DNA of 64,000 nt from Marsupella aquatica. Its lineage: Eukaryota; Marchantiophyta. Shown here one piece after another: positions 24,711 through 37,000 of this stretch; the first letter of the stretch is position 1, and the number at the start of each line of letters is the position of its first letter. The stretch is taken from NCBI GenBank assembly GCA_973895155.1, contig OZ316896.1, positions 11,408,001 to 11,472,000 on the forward strand, written 5' to 3'. The notes below the pieces were generated by a model. The model was not told where the DNA came from, searched no databases, and was given only the letters and a program-made list of their open reading frames with translations. A program made the position numbers and the translations under genes.

Positions 24711-25730
24711 GCCTGAAGATTTTTATTATTCTCATTTTTAGTAAATGGAGAGGGGAATCTTCCTAAAGAGATGATCCAGATATTGACAGGGAATTATGCT
24801 CCTAGAGTGTCCTGAAAAATACAAACGGTAAAATTGCAAAGGGCATTAAACTCTACTAACAACATAAGTCAGGATCCTTGTGAAACATCCAAAGAACTTT
24901 GTCACTTAAATCTTAAACCGCCACTAGCCATATAAATACAGCTAGCGCCAAGTAACGGTCAGCTCATTTTCGACAGAGGTGCCCAGCAAAGGCTCAGCTC
25001 CAACCTCCCAGCCAGAGCCCGTAGCCCCCAGCCAGGCTCCGCAATACAAGCTGGGTCAGTGGTCCGCCACAAAGCACGTTGGGTTTAGCCATCAGTGAGT
25101 TTGTTCGCGTGACCTATTGCTTAGCCATGGTTCGTTAGTGTGGTGGGCTGCTGCCATAGCCATGGAGGTTCAAACGTTCGTTAGTGTGCTGGGCTGCTGC
25201 CATAGCCATGGAGGTTCGTGAGTGTGCTGGGCTTGAAAAGCGGTTGTAATCGACATGGGGAAATCTGCTTGCGCTGGGCTGAATGAATAATCGCCATGTT
25301 CTGAAAAACCTAACGCGACCAAAATCATGTCATCCTGCTCTGCTGCGATCTTCCATATGTACAGACACTTGGAAAAGCGAAGTCTCCCATTTTCATTCAC
25401 AGTAACATCTATGTGAACAAGAGCAATGGCTGATGCCAATAGCACTATAACCGGAAGATGAAGGATGAACTACGGCTATGGAGTGTCGCCTAAAGCTCTC
25501 CACGATTATCCAAACTTTGCATTTACTTTGCTTCAATGAAATCTCAATATGTAACCGAGGTCGTCGACACGGATTGAAAGATCACAGCAAGTCATAAACA
25601 ATCATATGCAACAAAGAATGAAGCCTGCAATGGAGGTTGGTAACTATCGATCCTGCCGGCGTTTGACTTTGCAGACTACGCCAATTTTTACAACTAAAAA
25701 CTGAGCCTCAAATAGATGTCGGGCAACTAA
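24711..25730. other. Gene-free stretch with a 46-bp tandem duplication
   Basis: The duplication runs 25,131-25,230: TTCGTTAGTGTG(G/C)TGGGCTGCTGCC occurs at 25,131 and 25,177, and both copies continue CATAGCCATGGAGGTTC. A third shortened copy (GTGAGTGTGCTGGGC) follows. A minus-strand frame (25,170-25,445) covers it but matches no family I know. Confidence 0.6.
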
Positions 25731-25979
25731 TCACTGTTGATTTCGTAGCAAGCATGGGGTGAAATTCCGGCACAGACGTCCTTTGCAAAATTCCTTGCAT
25801 AGTCTACATATAACAGAGGTGTATTTTGGTTGTTCACCATATCTCTTGAGCACCGCGTCTAGTGGCTGGATAATGCACTTTGGTCCAGGAGTAGCAAAAG
25901 CAACAACGGAAAGGTGAGAGCTATTCCGATTTACCAGCACTCTGTGGAGAACACTGTGTGATCTCCCATTGCTCATTAT
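25731..25979 (-). pseudogene. Terminal exon of a plant 2-oxoglutarate/Fe(II) dioxygenase, RxS arginine replaced
   Basis: After a good acceptor (GCCTGCAG, 25,987-25,980) the exon reads IMSNGRSHSVLHRVLVN, then SSHLSVVAFATPGP, then IIQPLD and QPKYTSV, and stops at 25,731. This is the C-terminal block of plant DOXC-type soluble dioxygenases: SNGR.KSVLHRVVVN, R-x-S, F..P, PP.Y. The iron-ligand His (SVLHR) is present. The Arg of the 2OG-binding RxS motif is His here (SHLS, codon at 25,914-25,916). Upstream on the minus strand I find no convincing HxD exon. A weak match to an AMEILG.IS helix lies near 27,430-27,490. A decayed or partial gene is more likely than a functional one. Confidence 0.6.
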
Positions 25980-28684
25980 CTGCAGGCATCGGTATAGCAG
26001 AAACAAAGATTAATACCCCTCACCTTCAAGAATGGCAAAGATAGCAATAGACTGGCCAGCGAAAATGACAACCCGTTATAACACAGACCCAAAATCGTGC
26101 AGCAACTTCAACGAGGTCATATTTAATCTCGAAGTTCTCATCTGTTTAGACTATTATATTCTTACCACGTTTACAAACAACAACAAGTTCAACAGAACAT
26201 CATGTACAGTGATGAGGAAACACGTGATCCCAGAATGAACAACCAGGTAAGGATTAGCAAAGAGAGAGAAAGGTCATGGGGGAAGTGTAGGTAACCTGTC
26301 CTCAAGAACTCATAAATAACCTTCAATACTTGGAGTGCGAAGCTGGGACTGCGAGCCATAAGAATTAGACAAGGTCGCTTTAGAGTGTTCAGGACAAGCT
26401 CTTTCCTAGATCCTCCAACCCTGTCCCCGAACTGAGCAAAGAGACAATCCAAAATCACAAATATGGAGCCCTCTGTCGTGCACAATCTGTGAATTCTGCA
26501 CCACCTGGGGAATGCAGCTTGTGCAGGAGCTGTGGACCATCATTTATGTGGAACCTACAGTATAAGGATCCACTTTTCAGATCTTTCCGAGCCTGCTGCA
26601 CAGTAAGCACTTTATTCCCATTCCCTCGAGCTGGATTCAGACATTCAGTTCTGTCCCCTAAAAATCCCCTCAAACTCGTGCAGATTGACAAGAAACATTC
26701 TTCTGCTCTGATCCTTAGCAGAAGTCCTATAAATTGATCAACGCAAATTACCCCACATGGCCAGGCTCCTGTCTGTACAGAAACTGTGCAAATTGTCAGC
26801 TGATCGATCTCCACCTCGTTGTGGGCACCTAGACAACGTCAGTTCCTCTGTAGCAAGACTCTCTTCCTGCACATTGCGGTCGAGCATCATCATCTTTGCA
26901 GGTAGAGGTCATATGCCAGAGGTGGCGCCATATTCTAGCCAACCATTGGTACTACTGAGGGAGGGAAACAAAAAATAAGATTCTTGCCAAGAAGAAGTTC
27001 ACATTGGGAACAATCTTACTTCAAAGCTCAACACATGACCGTGACGGTGGTTCGTGCTTACTGCCGAGAGGATAAAAGAATTCCAGAATGCATCATGAAG
27101 TAAAGCGAGAGTACCTCAGCAATAGTTGCAAGGAAATTTGCAGAAGATTTCCGAAGCTCATCTGAAAATTTAACTTTGTGACTGAGAACGGCCACCGCTC
27201 TGAACAAACCATGCACAGCGCATAGAGGTGGTTGATTTTCCGGACAAGTGAAAACGACGTCAATTCGAAATCCCAGCTCGAAATCCCCTATTCTTCATCA
27301 ATACTTGATACATCCAAGGCATAAATCCAAGAGACACAACTAATGACGCTCACAGCAATAAAGCATTTCTTCTGTAAAATCGTTACGATGCTCTAAACTG
27401 TACTCTAAATGAAGGATGAGAAATACTCACAAGCGCCGCCTTCATAGAAGGACCGAGAAGAGATATAGCCCAATATTTCCATCGCCAACTTGTGCCAGAC
27501 ATGCACATACAACACCGGTGATAGCACCATGCCTTGCCGAATCTTTAGTTCCAGATCCTCGTCATAATGGCATGCGCATCTGTATCTTTGAGAGAAATGG
27601 CAAAAAAAGACCAGCATAGCGCAACTGCTACTGTATGAACGACCGATTTTATGGATTGCTCTATTATAAGCTGTGATTGCATAGTCGAGCTGTCACACTC
27701 TGGAGTCTCTACTGGCAGATTGTGCTTGATTTACGTCTCTGCTCATTGTCGATGACCAATGATGTTTGCACATTGCTGAGCAGAAGATATGACTAGCTTA
27801 GCAGGACCGCAACATTGTGCTTCATTAATTTTGAACATTCATCTAAAACCACATGATGTCCGTGAGCACAATAGCCCCATGAGTTATATCACCGATACTT
27901 AGCATCCTACCTATGCGACGAGCTCTACGATAGGGGAAAACATTCTGCTTCACGGAACCTAACTTTTCCCGACCTTCTCTATCCATCCTGTAACCATTTC
28001 CACAATGTTTGTGAGTATAGTGAATCGGCGATGCTTCTCCTTCCTTTGGCCATGCACTTCAAGTTAGTCGTAGATGAGCTGGTCAAAGATGAGTCAGGTA
28101 GTTCCCAGGTGTAGTGATCATTTTACACATAATGACACGATAGGGTCAACATGGTTTACACTAAACGGGAGCCGGCTAGACGGATAGTGCATTTCTCGGT
28201 TTACACCGAACGTACAGGGTCGGGGCAAGATGGCATGATTTACACACAATGTACACGGTAGCGGCAAGATATGTTGGACAAATCCATTGATGTCACAATT
28301 GAGAACGAGACATGGGCATGGAAAGGGAAGTAGCCTCGACTTGTCCCAGAAGGTGATAGTCTCACAGCTTTGATTTTAGAAGCTGCCAACAATGAGGGCA
28401 CTTGCGTGGGTGAAAGGTAGATTCAGTGAGAGAGACCACCCACTTTTTTTTGCGACTTTCCGTCTAGTAAGGCATATGTTTTCGGACTTGCCATGTAGCA
28501 AGGCACTGACTTGGGTCAAATACAAGGCATTTGCATTTGTTGCGAGGGACGGTATGAACCTACTAACTAAACTCTTGCATCTTTTTCCATAAGTGCAATT
28601 ATTTGACCATGGTACTAAGCAAATATAAGGACTTCTATATTCATTTGTTGCTGTTGTATTGTTTTGGTTGCCAGAGTAGGAGAA
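25980..28684. other. No recognised gene; possible remnants of dioxygenase exons
   Basis: If the dioxygenase exon at 25,731 had partners, they should lie here on the minus strand. Frames at 26,189-26,485, 26,455-26,814 and 27,405-27,617 were read and none shows the expected HxD block. At 28,110-28,270 a loose word (TTTACAC..AA.G.ACACGGT..GGCAAGAT) repeats three times. A plus-strand frame at 28,392-28,592 precedes the transposase gene but cannot be joined to it in frame. Confidence 0.4.
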
Positions 28685-31600
28685 ATGGTCCGTCAACCAC
28701 AGAGGATTGATTATCATCGAGTTGGGGCCAATATTACTGTAAGTCATATACGTACATACCATGACTTACAGGGTGCCCTCAACATGTCCCATGGGAGGGT
28801 GTTGGCTTGGCTGATGGATGGTATGTCCATGCAAATCATTGCTGCTATTAGCGCTCATCGTAGACGGGATGAAGAGGAACTAACAGCATTTGAGGGTCCC
28901 AAGGACTTTGGATGGATAAATGATGAACACCTTGCTAATGAAGAGGACTTGGGAACATTTGGGATCATTGCCGAGGTACTTTTTTCATTCTACTTTCAAG
29001 ATTACTTTCTTTCACTAATCCTTGTTTTTCTATGTTCTCATTTGAGTACACCTATTCTAGCATCTTTTGTTCTGTATTTAAAAAATTGGGGTTATCCAAA
29101 ATGTAGAGGTTTTGTCTCTGGTATTGTTGTTGACACATGTTTTTATTTTTTTCTTGCAGCCATCTTGTGGTGCACTGTCATCCATTCCAAATGGTGATGA
29201 GTCCATTCCTAACGAGGCATCTCCTTCAAATGAAGAGCACGATAGTTCAGACTTGAACACTACTGCATTTGACCACATCGAGTCTGGGGAGGAGGATGCA
29301 GACCACATTCCGGATTCCAACATACACGTGGACATTGGTTCTATGATATCCAATTCCCAGGTAACTTTTTTTAGGGTTTTTAATCCATTTGCTTTGTGTT
29401 ACATTTGTTCCATAAATAGACAAGTCATGCAAATGAGAAACTTTACTTTACATAAAAAATGCATTCATTTTATGTAAACCTTAGTGCCTTCAACTAAGAA
29501 ACAAATATTGCATCCTAAACTCTTAACAGATGTCAAATGAGGATAGAGCCATTCGTTTGCTGGAAGTGGCTGATCCAACTACATTTGGATTAGACAATAT
29601 GGTTTTCATGGATTGTGGATTTGAAGAGAATCACACTCAGGTATTGTATTTTTTAAATTCACAATGTTGTCCTTGAATGTCATTTGCATCAATTCATAGT
29701 TATAATTATATCTTTTCTATTGTGATAATTCTTTACATAGTTAACTAATTATTGTGTGCTTTTCTAGGCATCTACTTCTTCGGAGCAAGTAGAAGTTGAC
29801 TCTAGTTTGGATTTTGAGTACGAGCCATCATCTCAAGAGAATACAAACGAGTCAGACCCGGAGAGTCAGATAGTGGAGTATGCTTTTTGGCAAAAAAGCA
29901 AGGTCCATGAATTTTTCCAGGAATTTTGTGTGCATTGCCGTGTTGAAGGTTGTGTTGGTAAGTATTCGGTTCAGGACATTGTGACCCACCATCAGTTATG
30001 GATATTGAAGTTAAAGTGCCCAACAGGGCATACACAATCTTTCATGACTGGAGAGAATGAACTTCATAGAGGTATGTCATCTGCTCAAATTAATACTATT
30101 GTTTTACTTTTGAACCAATCTTTTTTAATATTATGTGTTTCCTTTTTAAAAGTTTATAAAACCTTGTTTTATTGCTGAATATAGGTGTACCTGCAATCAC
30201 TGGACTAATTTACCACTCCGCTCTCTCTGCTGGTCTAACACACAACATCATATGTGAACTATTCTCTCACATTCAAATCCATGTTCCAAGAAACACCCAT
30301 TGGTTTCGATTTCAAAATGGAGCCCGAAGAGATATTGGATGGATTGCAGCAGTATTGCAAGTCTGGAATGATAAGAAACAAAGGTTGCAACAAAGCCTAG
30401 CAGAAAGAGATGGTAAGTCGATCTTCTCTATAGTGCAGCATTTGTTAGTTAGCGAGATTGATTGATGAATTTATGAATTTAGTATATATACTAGGTTATT
30501 AGAGCATGCATGTACATGTTGGTTTCTAAATATTATTTTGTGGAATTGTGATAATTGTAGGTTCCACTCCAATTATTTTATATGTGGATTGTCGTTGGGA
30601 CTCATCACGTTCTGGATATCATGGCACTGTTCCTGTGATAGACGTGGCAACCAGTAAGGTAGTAGAGCTTGTAACAATTGATCGAGTTGAGGCTGGGAAT
30701 TCAGGCGCTATTGAGGCAATTGGTGTTCGTCGTGCCTTGCAACATCTTCAGGATGTTGGAGTTACAATTAGTGAGGTTGTTCACGATGATAACAACACAG
30801 TTGATGCTATTCTTCGTGAGCTCAATGTTGATAACTAGAAGGATCTATGGCACAAATGTAAGAATCTTCTGAAGCAGTTTAACAAAGAGCTAGCAAATGT
30901 GAAAGAAACAGCACCTGCTGGTGGGATTGATGGTGCAATATCCTTGCAAGAATTGAGCAGATTCACTGTTCAAGTGTTGTCAAATTGGTGCAAAACCCAA
31001 AATTTGAGGCATACAGGTAATAAGACAGAGTTGGTGCAGCGCATTGGAAGACATAGAGGGCTTCCAGAGGAGGATATCACATTGCACACCAGGAGGCAAT
31101 TGAAGTATCCAGAACTCACAGAGAAACAACTTGGTGATAAGTTGAAGAGTTGGTTCTACTATTGTTGCTGCAATGCAAAAGAAAGGTACTAGGATGACAA
31201 CTACAGTATCATGATTGCATTGAAATTAGCATGAGCAATGAACTATTTACTTATTTGAACTAAGCTAACTCTCAAATTATATTGTGATGACTACTTACTA
31301 TCAGGGGAAATGATGATGCTACCATGTTGGCTAGGGAGATCATCACAGCAGCTGATCATTGGGCCGGTAACCATGAACCTTGCAAACACTTTCTTCCTCG
31401 CAAGTGTTGTGAGGAAGGTGCAACTTATATGCCATACTATGCCACAGGTACTGTGTATTGATTATTAAATTTGGTTGTAACTTGTGTATTTATGAGATGA
31501 ATAATGTGTTAGGATTATTAGCTAATCTTTTGCAATTTCTAATATTGTCAAATATATGTATTGTTGTGGATTTTGCAGAGGGTGCTACGCATAGAGCTTT

Positions 31601-31940
31601 GAAGCAATGGTTGCATAAGAACGTTACTGCAGTCAACGTTCGCTTCTACACTAGAGCCCGAGCTAACTTTTTTAGTGAAACATTTCATGGCAACATCAAC
31701 AAATATGCTATGAAGAGGATTCACTTTTCCATGACTCATGAAGCCCGCATGGCATGTGCTGCAATGTGCTGGAATGAAAACATTGGCCGAGAGGTGATAC
31801 GAGTTCGAACACGGCAGCCTAGTAATACTTGTACCCGTCAACGTACATCGAGGGTTCGTGACCTTGTTCCTAGAAGCATCAAGTGGAAGAAAGACGTGGG
31901 CCATATCATATTTGGAAGAGGTGTAGACTATGATTTTTGA
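28685..31940 (+). pseudogene. Eight-exon DDE-type transposase with inserted SAP motif, one in-frame stop
   Basis: Exons: 28,685-28,975; 29,160-29,360; 29,530-29,640; 29,768-30,071; 30,185-30,412; 30,561-31,185; 31,305-31,447; 31,579-31,940. All seven introns are GT/AG, and every phase agrees. The protein (about 750 residues) has an acidic Ser-rich N half and a Cys/His region (FCVHCRVEGC, LKCPTGH). The RNase-H-like core follows: YVDCRWDSSRSGYHG (first Asp), VVHDDNNTVDAI (second Asp), KDLWHKC, AGNHEPC, and SETFHGNINKYAMKR (likely catalytic Glu). A SAP-like DNA-binding motif (LSRFTVQVLSNWCK..LRHTGNKTELVQRI) is inserted between KDLWH and the last part. The layout recalls Kolobok-like transposases, tentatively. 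A TAG at 30,836-30,838 interrupts the frame directly before KDLWH; nothing else is broken. No terminal repeats found. Confidence 0.72.
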
Positions 31941-32314
31941 TTTTTTATACATTTATTTTGGTTGAAAACTTCCACCCTTGTTGTGCATTTGACATTTAGG
32001 ACATATGTAAGTTGTAAGTTTTACTATATTCATTTGTCATATTTTGAGTCTCATATATTACCTGGCTTGCCATTTTTATATTTTTGGCAATAGAATATAT
32101 ATTTGTAGGATGTGAAAGTTCGGGCTTAGCACCATCAATGAAAGTTATTAGTTATGTCACCGTATTTAAACGTTGGGGAATGGCCATGGACCAAGTGTTC
32201 CTTAATTACTTGCCCTGCCTATGATATAAGAGTAACATGTAGCATGGCATTTCATTGCAAAAAAAACTTAGTGGATACATTGCAAATACTTTTAATAATT
32301 TAACAATACTCCAA

Positions 32315-32331
32315 AGGGGAATTGAACCCCT
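32315..32331 (-). other. Isolated tRNA-like T arm / B box
   Basis: On the minus strand AGGGG-TTCAATT-CCCCT forms exactly a 5-bp stem with a 7-nt loop, the geometry of a tRNA T arm. No acceptor stem, D arm or anticodon arm can be folded around it, so it is not a tRNA gene. A remnant of a tRNA-derived SINE is possible. Confidence 0.35.
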
Positions 32332-32900
32332 CATGCTGCCATCCAGTAGGAGTTCCAACCCAAAGGAGGGGAAGGAGGCACAAGCCAAACAAACACAAAA
32401 AACAAGTAGCACAAAGAACCCACACAATGATAATACTAGGAATAAACAAATATATATATTAAAAATCAGAACCTCAAAAAACCAAATGCGGAAACCACGA
32501 TGGTGTTTGCCTCACAAATCCCAAGGATTTAGCAGTGCAATTGGGAGAAAGAAGGAGGCACATGCCAAACAAAGAAAATGAAATAGTATAGTAGAACAAA
32601 CAAAACTTGGGACAATAAGTAAGCATGGATGAAAACATAACTACAAAGCCTTAGAGCACTAAAGGCATACACCAACATGGTGTTTGCTTAGCAACTCCCA
32701 AGTTATTTACACTTGCAGTTGGGAAAGGAAAGGAGGCACATGTGAAACAAACATGAAAAAAACTGGTGAAAAAAAAACACATGAAAAATTAACTCAAGTG
32801 ATGAAAGAACGATGATGAAATGATAAAAAAAACACAACTAAGAAACCTAAAATCGGAAACCCACATGTTGTTCGCCCAGTAGTTCCCACGTGGACTGCAC
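32330..32900. repeat. ~179-bp tandem array that includes the 3' coding end of the neighbouring gene
   Basis: The word GAGGCACA(A/T)G..AAACAAA occurs at 32,375, 32,554 and 32,733, an exact 179-bp step. Each is preceded by a word like GGAAACCCACATGTTGTT..CCCA.GT (near 32,490, 32,672 and 32,857). The last of these is the coding end of the minus-strand gene that stops at 32,847. The other copies are diverged and non-coding. Confidence 0.75.
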
Positions 32901-33648
32901 TGCAGCTGTGACAGCTGCTGGGAAGGGTGTTCTCTCCGCAAAACTAGCAACACATGCTAGTTTGCGATACACAACATACCTTTGTCGACGAGGAACAGTT
33001 TCAGTGTATGCCCATGCGGCACACATATGAAACGCTTCAGCCGTCACAAGGGAAAGAACCTGGGCAGAGTTGAGGTCGTGAAGGTTATCGTCTATTGCTG
33101 TGCAAAAAACCGGGAACCTAGCAACTATGTCAGCATGCCTCAACAATCGGAATTTCCGACGTCCCGGTGGAGGAACAGGCCATGATAAGTGATATATGTC
33201 ATCTCCATAGGAGATCAACTCCGCCGGTCTCTTCTGATGCTGGGCACTCCTACAAAACATAGGAAATTGAACACATGTAGTTAGTATCCCTAGAAAAGTA
33301 AGCCAGGTAATTGTTGTTAGATGGAAGTTATATTGTACACCAAATTGAGCAACAACAAGCAAGGTTTATGCGTGCATGAAGGAAAGTCAATTATAAACAA
33401 ATTCACATATTTTGCCAAGGTAAGCAAACTATATGGATGCAAACTGGCCACACGGAAATGCAAACATGACCAAAGAAGAATATGAAGGATAAGTAGCAAG
33501 TTTTATGCATGCATAATTAATTGAGGGCCTTCGGTCAGTTGGAAGAGAAATTTAAAATTGTAGGCATGCTTGCTTGAATGTACCTTGAATTATTCATGCC
33601 GATTGCAAGGTGATAGATAACCCCTTCAATAACTGGGGTAAGTCTACT
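32847..33648 (-). CDS. Two-exon gene of unknown family, convergent to the transposase
   Basis: Exon 33,648-33,584 (acceptor CCCTTCAG, then SRLTPVIEGVIYHLAIGMNNS) joins exon 33,249-32,847 through a 334-bp GT/AG intron with matching phase, giving NNSRSAQHQKRPAELISYG, then DDIYHLSWPVPPPGRRKFRLL, then HADIVARFPVFCTAIDD, ending GEQHVGFRF. The 5' end is not found, since the acceptor at 33,649 requires at least one more upstream exon. I recognise no domain. The position tail-to-tail with the transposase gene, 0.9 kb away, makes it a candidate second gene of the same element, but no terminal repeats were found to show this. It could equally be an independent lineage-specific gene. Confidence 0.45.
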
Positions 33649-33662
33649 CTGAAGGGATGAGA

Positions 33663-33812
33663 ACAACAGAACGGCAGATCGAAGAACCAAATGAGCGAAC
33701 GACCAAGGAACAGAGCAAATGAGGCCGATCGAAGAACAAAATGAGCGAACGACCAAGGAACAGAGAAAATGAGCTACGTGAGTAGTTCGTGAGTAGTTCG
33801 TGAGTAGTTCAA
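33663..33812. repeat. 50-bp tandem duplication followed by an 11-bp triplication
   Basis: ATGAGCGAACGACCAAGGAA recurs at 33,691 and 33,741 in a 50-bp unit beginning near GATCGAAGAAC. Immediately after, GTGAGTAGTTC is repeated three times (33,779-33,812). These lie just upstream of the acceptor of the unknown minus-strand gene. Confidence 0.85.
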
Positions 33813-34030
33813 GCATGCCCTTCTTCCTCTTCTTCCTGGAGTGTCCTAAGTAAACACAAGGACTAGGCTAGCGCACGACCAAGTTTAGCTAGTGTACTCG
33901 AAGCATGCCCGCCCTTCTTACTGGAGTCGCAAAGTGTTGAAAACAGTGAGAAGCGCGCAGTACAACCAACTACACAATTTTGGTCGTAAACCCAAAAAGC
34001 TAGAACCGATTATGGAAGTATAGAGCTGTG

Positions 34031-34098
34031 AACAAGCACAATAATTAGGCATGGGAACAAGCACAGTAGGCATGGGAACAAGCACAGTAGGCATGGGC
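34031..34098. repeat. 21-bp tandem repeat, about three copies
   Basis: AACAAGCACAGTAGGCATGGG is repeated with a 21-bp step, the first copy carrying a small insertion. On the minus strand it translates as MPTVLVP repeats, an effect of the unit length being a multiple of three. Confidence 0.85.
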
Positions 34099-37000
34099 AA
34101 GGCGTTACTATGAGCGTCACTGGCCACAGTAGCGCAAATTGTTTGTTAATAGGATACTTGAATTGACACAGAGGATGGGCGCCCGGATGAGAGGCCAAGT
34201 AATTGAGTGTGATTGGCCATAGAAAGATTTGTAGCAGCATTCCGGATTTGCGTGTGGTTGATGCACTCGTCCACAGGTATACAAAGACCTGTGCAGAGAG
34301 TGTATTGGATAGATGTTGCCCAAGTAGTGGATTGACAGAATGGGAAAACTTGATGTTCACTTCCTATTATAACGAAGCGCAGGGGGCAATTGAGTTGAAG
34401 ATCCTAAAATGAGCCAAACTAGTTATACTTTTCGGCTGGCAAGGTTGGTACACCATTTTGCAGAGTGAATGGTAATTAGAGCTTCAATGTAGAATTCCTG
34501 AAAGTTGATCACAGGCACTGTCGTTACCTCGAGAGGGATTGAGAATTTTGACGCACTCTCTATTGGGCTAGTTGTGAGTCCCAGTAGCAGCATATCGTGG
34601 TGGTCCATCCATTCAATTTCGGAGGGTTATAATCACAAGAGATCGAGCTTACTTGGTTGACTTAGTGTTATATGTCCTATTGTTTCAATAATCTCTATTG
34701 CGGTAGTCAATTCCTGCGGATTATAATCATGAAAGGGCTACTTTGACAGGATCAATGCTCTTATGAACAAAGAGGAGTGCGAAGGATCAATGCTCATACG
34801 ATTTTGATCCTGTCGATGTTATCCGCAGAAGTCGCCACAAATAACAAATCCGTCCGAGGGAGAGAGGCGGGCGCTGGAAGGTTGCCTGTTGACGCACAGC
34901 ATGGGGATGGCGGAGACCGCTCTCCTCTGATAGAATGACGAGATTCAATTAGAAGTGTTCGCCATGGTGGAAGCGCTTGCGCACATGGCAGTGATGGTGG
35001 ACATGTGGTGTCACTGGTGATTCATGTCAAGTGAATCTCTCGGCCAGGGATTTGGACCAGAAGCGGAGCGAGAAAGAGGGTTCTTCCGCAGTCGTTCTTG
35101 GCAGATCGATCAAGGTTGTGGTTGTTCATCAAGATCGGGGAGTTTGAGTGAGGTCTCACAGTCTTTCACCTTCGATCTCTGGCCTTTGCGGCGACGACAG
35201 AAGAGGTACTTTAGAAGGGAGGGAGGGAATGCAAGAGTGTAAACGCGTTACATAGTAGTTGTTAGTTGCCCAAGCTGCTCATCAGTGAGAATTCACGCCA
35301 TGTTTGTGCTGTGGTGTGTAACTCAACTATTGCAACCTGCAATTACGGTGTGAACATATACTTACGTTTAGGGTCCTGAGCTCCCAAAGAGTCATTTCCG
35401 TTCCTATTGACGTTCTTGTGTATCTCAATAGAAAGGTTCTCTACTTGCATTGAACGAAATGGACAGACGTGCTTGATCTTTTATGTCCTATTTTGAGTGC
35501 TCCTGCGCCAAATGAGTGCCCACTCCCACTGCCGACTATCATCACAAGAGATGCCGTGAAGGGACTCCACAATTCCTGCTCTAAGGCATCGAGCTCCGTT
35601 TGTGAAATCTGGTCACCTCACAATCATTTGAATCTGTAAAGTTGAGGTCGATGTGTGACATCGCTGATCAACTATGCTCTACACACACACGCAGCATGGG
35701 AGGAGTAAAGCATCTCTGCTCTGGACACTGGCCTAGGTGGGCGAGAGGGCTTGCCCACCTAGGCTTCTGAAAACTTGCACCCTCCGTAAAACGAGTAGAC
35801 TCTGTGACAGGTGTAGAGGTGACCATACCAAAAAGTGACCCCGCCAAAAAGAATCGGGAATGCCCGGAGCTGAAAATTTGTCTATATTAAGAAACCTGGT
35901 ATAACCAGGTTTTTGTAGTGGACCCGAACATTATTTTTTATAGGGGTTAAAAAATATTGTAGTGGACCCGAACATTAGGGTCTAAAAATTGGATTAAAAA
36001 GACCCTAATGTTCTTATAAGTCTCAAAATTGAATTTAAAAGACCCTATTGTTCTTCTACAAAAATTCTTAAGTCTTCCCTTAGAACCAATAAAATGACCA
36101 TATCCTTCGTCGCACGTGATATGCCATTTTTGTGGAAGTGAAACCCCCAAGGACAGTGGCGGTTTAAATCACAACTGCCTCCATATATGAAGGGAAGTGT
36201 CCATGACTTGTCCCTTTTTCACATTCCATTCACTTCTCTCCTCTAAGGTGCGCCACTCTTTTGGGAATATTTTACAGTTAAGAGTGAATTTTTGACCCTG
36301 TGGATAACCCATCGCTCTTGAAGGGCAACTGTAGTATAAAAAAATATTCTAAGCATCCTGGTGTAAACACTGACTTTTCAGTATATGCATTATTTTAAAA
36401 TAGAAACAGGAGAACAGATCTAGCTCCAATCTAATACTCCTCTAACTAATAAAGAGCAATGAAAAGCTATTTCCTGGCCCTACTATACACATAATTGACC
36501 ACGACTTTACCTCAGGACATAACTGAAAGTGTTTAGTGGGTTCATCTCTATTTATGTTCAGGTAATCAAGTCAGTTTGATCTGAGTTGGATAATACTGAT
36601 GAGTCCACAAGTTATGTACTGTAGCGTTCATAACTATCCATACGAGAATTGGATTGAGGCCTCCCTGATTCCATTGAAGTCAAGGGATGGGATTCCATTG
36701 AAGTCAAGGTAAAAGGCATAAAAAAATTAAAGAAACCTGATGGTGGATCATGATGTTGACTTTGAGTTGAAATTTTCAGTCACCATTGATTTCATGCACT
36801 GGAACCTCTGTTTCTTTAACTACTCTTTTGAGTTTTGAAAGCTGTTTGATGTACGTGTAAATTGCTCCACCAGGTATGACCTCTAGGGGAACTTTAGAAG
36901 AAGTCCACTGCAAGCGGACTCAATTTAATCAGGGTTACAAGTCCACCCAGGTTTTCTTGTATGACTAGTCCTCTAGGCCTCACCAATGCACGAAAACCAA

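Noticed and set aside
28392-28592. Plus-strand frame directly upstream of the transposase, as a first exon
   Set aside because: Joining its donor-like GACG/GTATGA to the acceptor at 28,674 creates a stop at once. No other in-frame join was found.
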